DNA from: an uncultured Acetatifactor sp.
GTDB taxonomy: Bacteria > Bacillota > Clostridia > Lachnospirales > Lachnospiraceae
Assembly (NCBI GenBank): GCA_947631715.1
Contig: CANRMK010000174.1
Span: 1 to 5,487, forward strand
Length of the DNA: 5,487 nt
Direction: 5' to 3'
Shown: positions 5,410-5,487 of the stretch, in pieces
Layout: each line of letters begins with the position of its first letter
Numbering within the stretch: the stretch's first letter is position 1
Notes under the pieces: generated by a model
What the model was told of the DNA's origin: nothing
Seen by the model: only the letters and a program-made list of their open reading frames with translations
The model's database searches: none
Made by a program: the position numbers and the translations under genes

Positions 5410-5487
5410 TTACGGCTTCTGGTAGAAGAAAGAATTCTTCCTCTCGTACCCGATCTCCTTGTAATTGATGATCTGCTCCGTACTTCC
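5410..5487 (-). CDS. C-terminal end of an unidentified protein (partial)
   Basis: Reading leftwards from the window edge, one frame is open for 25 codons and ends at TAA (5412..5410). The residues end in KEIGYERKNSFFYQKP. Codon use (GAG, AAG, ATC, TAC) resembles the neighbouring genes, which supports a real coding end. The rest of the gene lies outside the window. I do not recognise the family. The EIGY-x-RKN-x-FY pattern loosely recalls the C-termini of some GNAT acetyltransferases, but this is too weak to name. Its transcript would run leftwards through the tandem repeat towards the shared terminator. Confidence 0.55.
   Translation of the reverse strand, partial: GSTEQIINYKEIGYERKNSFFYQKP

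Overview
The window looks like a chromosomal segment from an anaerobic clostridial Firmicute, probably Lachnospiraceae-like. This is inferred from three things: a clostridial-type Rnf operon in the order C-D-G-E, strong purine-rich Shine-Dalgarno sequences, and GC-rich genes separated by very AT-rich intergenic DNA. No rRNA, tRNA, mobile element or CRISPR array is visible.

Region 1 (about 1-3728, minus strand) is most of an rnf operon read right to left: rnfC, rnfD, rnfG, rnfE, and then what may be the first four codons of rnfA at the left edge. rnfB is expected beyond that edge. Together these genes encode the membrane-bound ferredoxin:NAD+ oxidoreductase, which couples electron transfer between ferredoxin and NAD+ to ion pumping. 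The redox motifs are intact: two 4Fe-4S motifs in RnfC, covalent-FMN threonine motifs in RnfD and RnfG, and the paired intramembrane cysteines in RnfE. The genes are tightly packed (11-nt gap, 11-nt overlap, 8-nt overlap), so translational coupling is likely. RnfE carries an extra four-cysteine C-terminal tail.

Region 2 (3729-3910) is an AT-rich divergent intergenic region. It holds a good extended -10 promoter for the rightward gene, plus two inverted repeats upstream of rnfC. I could not assign a convincing rnf promoter.

Region 3 (3911-5014, plus strand) encodes a YprB-type RNase H-fold DEDD exonuclease with an additional tyrosine-rich C-terminal region that I do not recognise.

Region 4 (5015-5409) is a gene-free stretch of about 395 bases between convergent genes. 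In order it holds a bulged stem-loop, an intrinsic terminator that reads plausibly in both directions, an array of 13-14 copies of a 14-bp tandem repeat starting at the terminator's T-run, and a second stem-loop. The array is the least ordinary element in the window.

Region 5 (5410-5487, minus strand) is the last 25 codons of a gene that I cannot identify.
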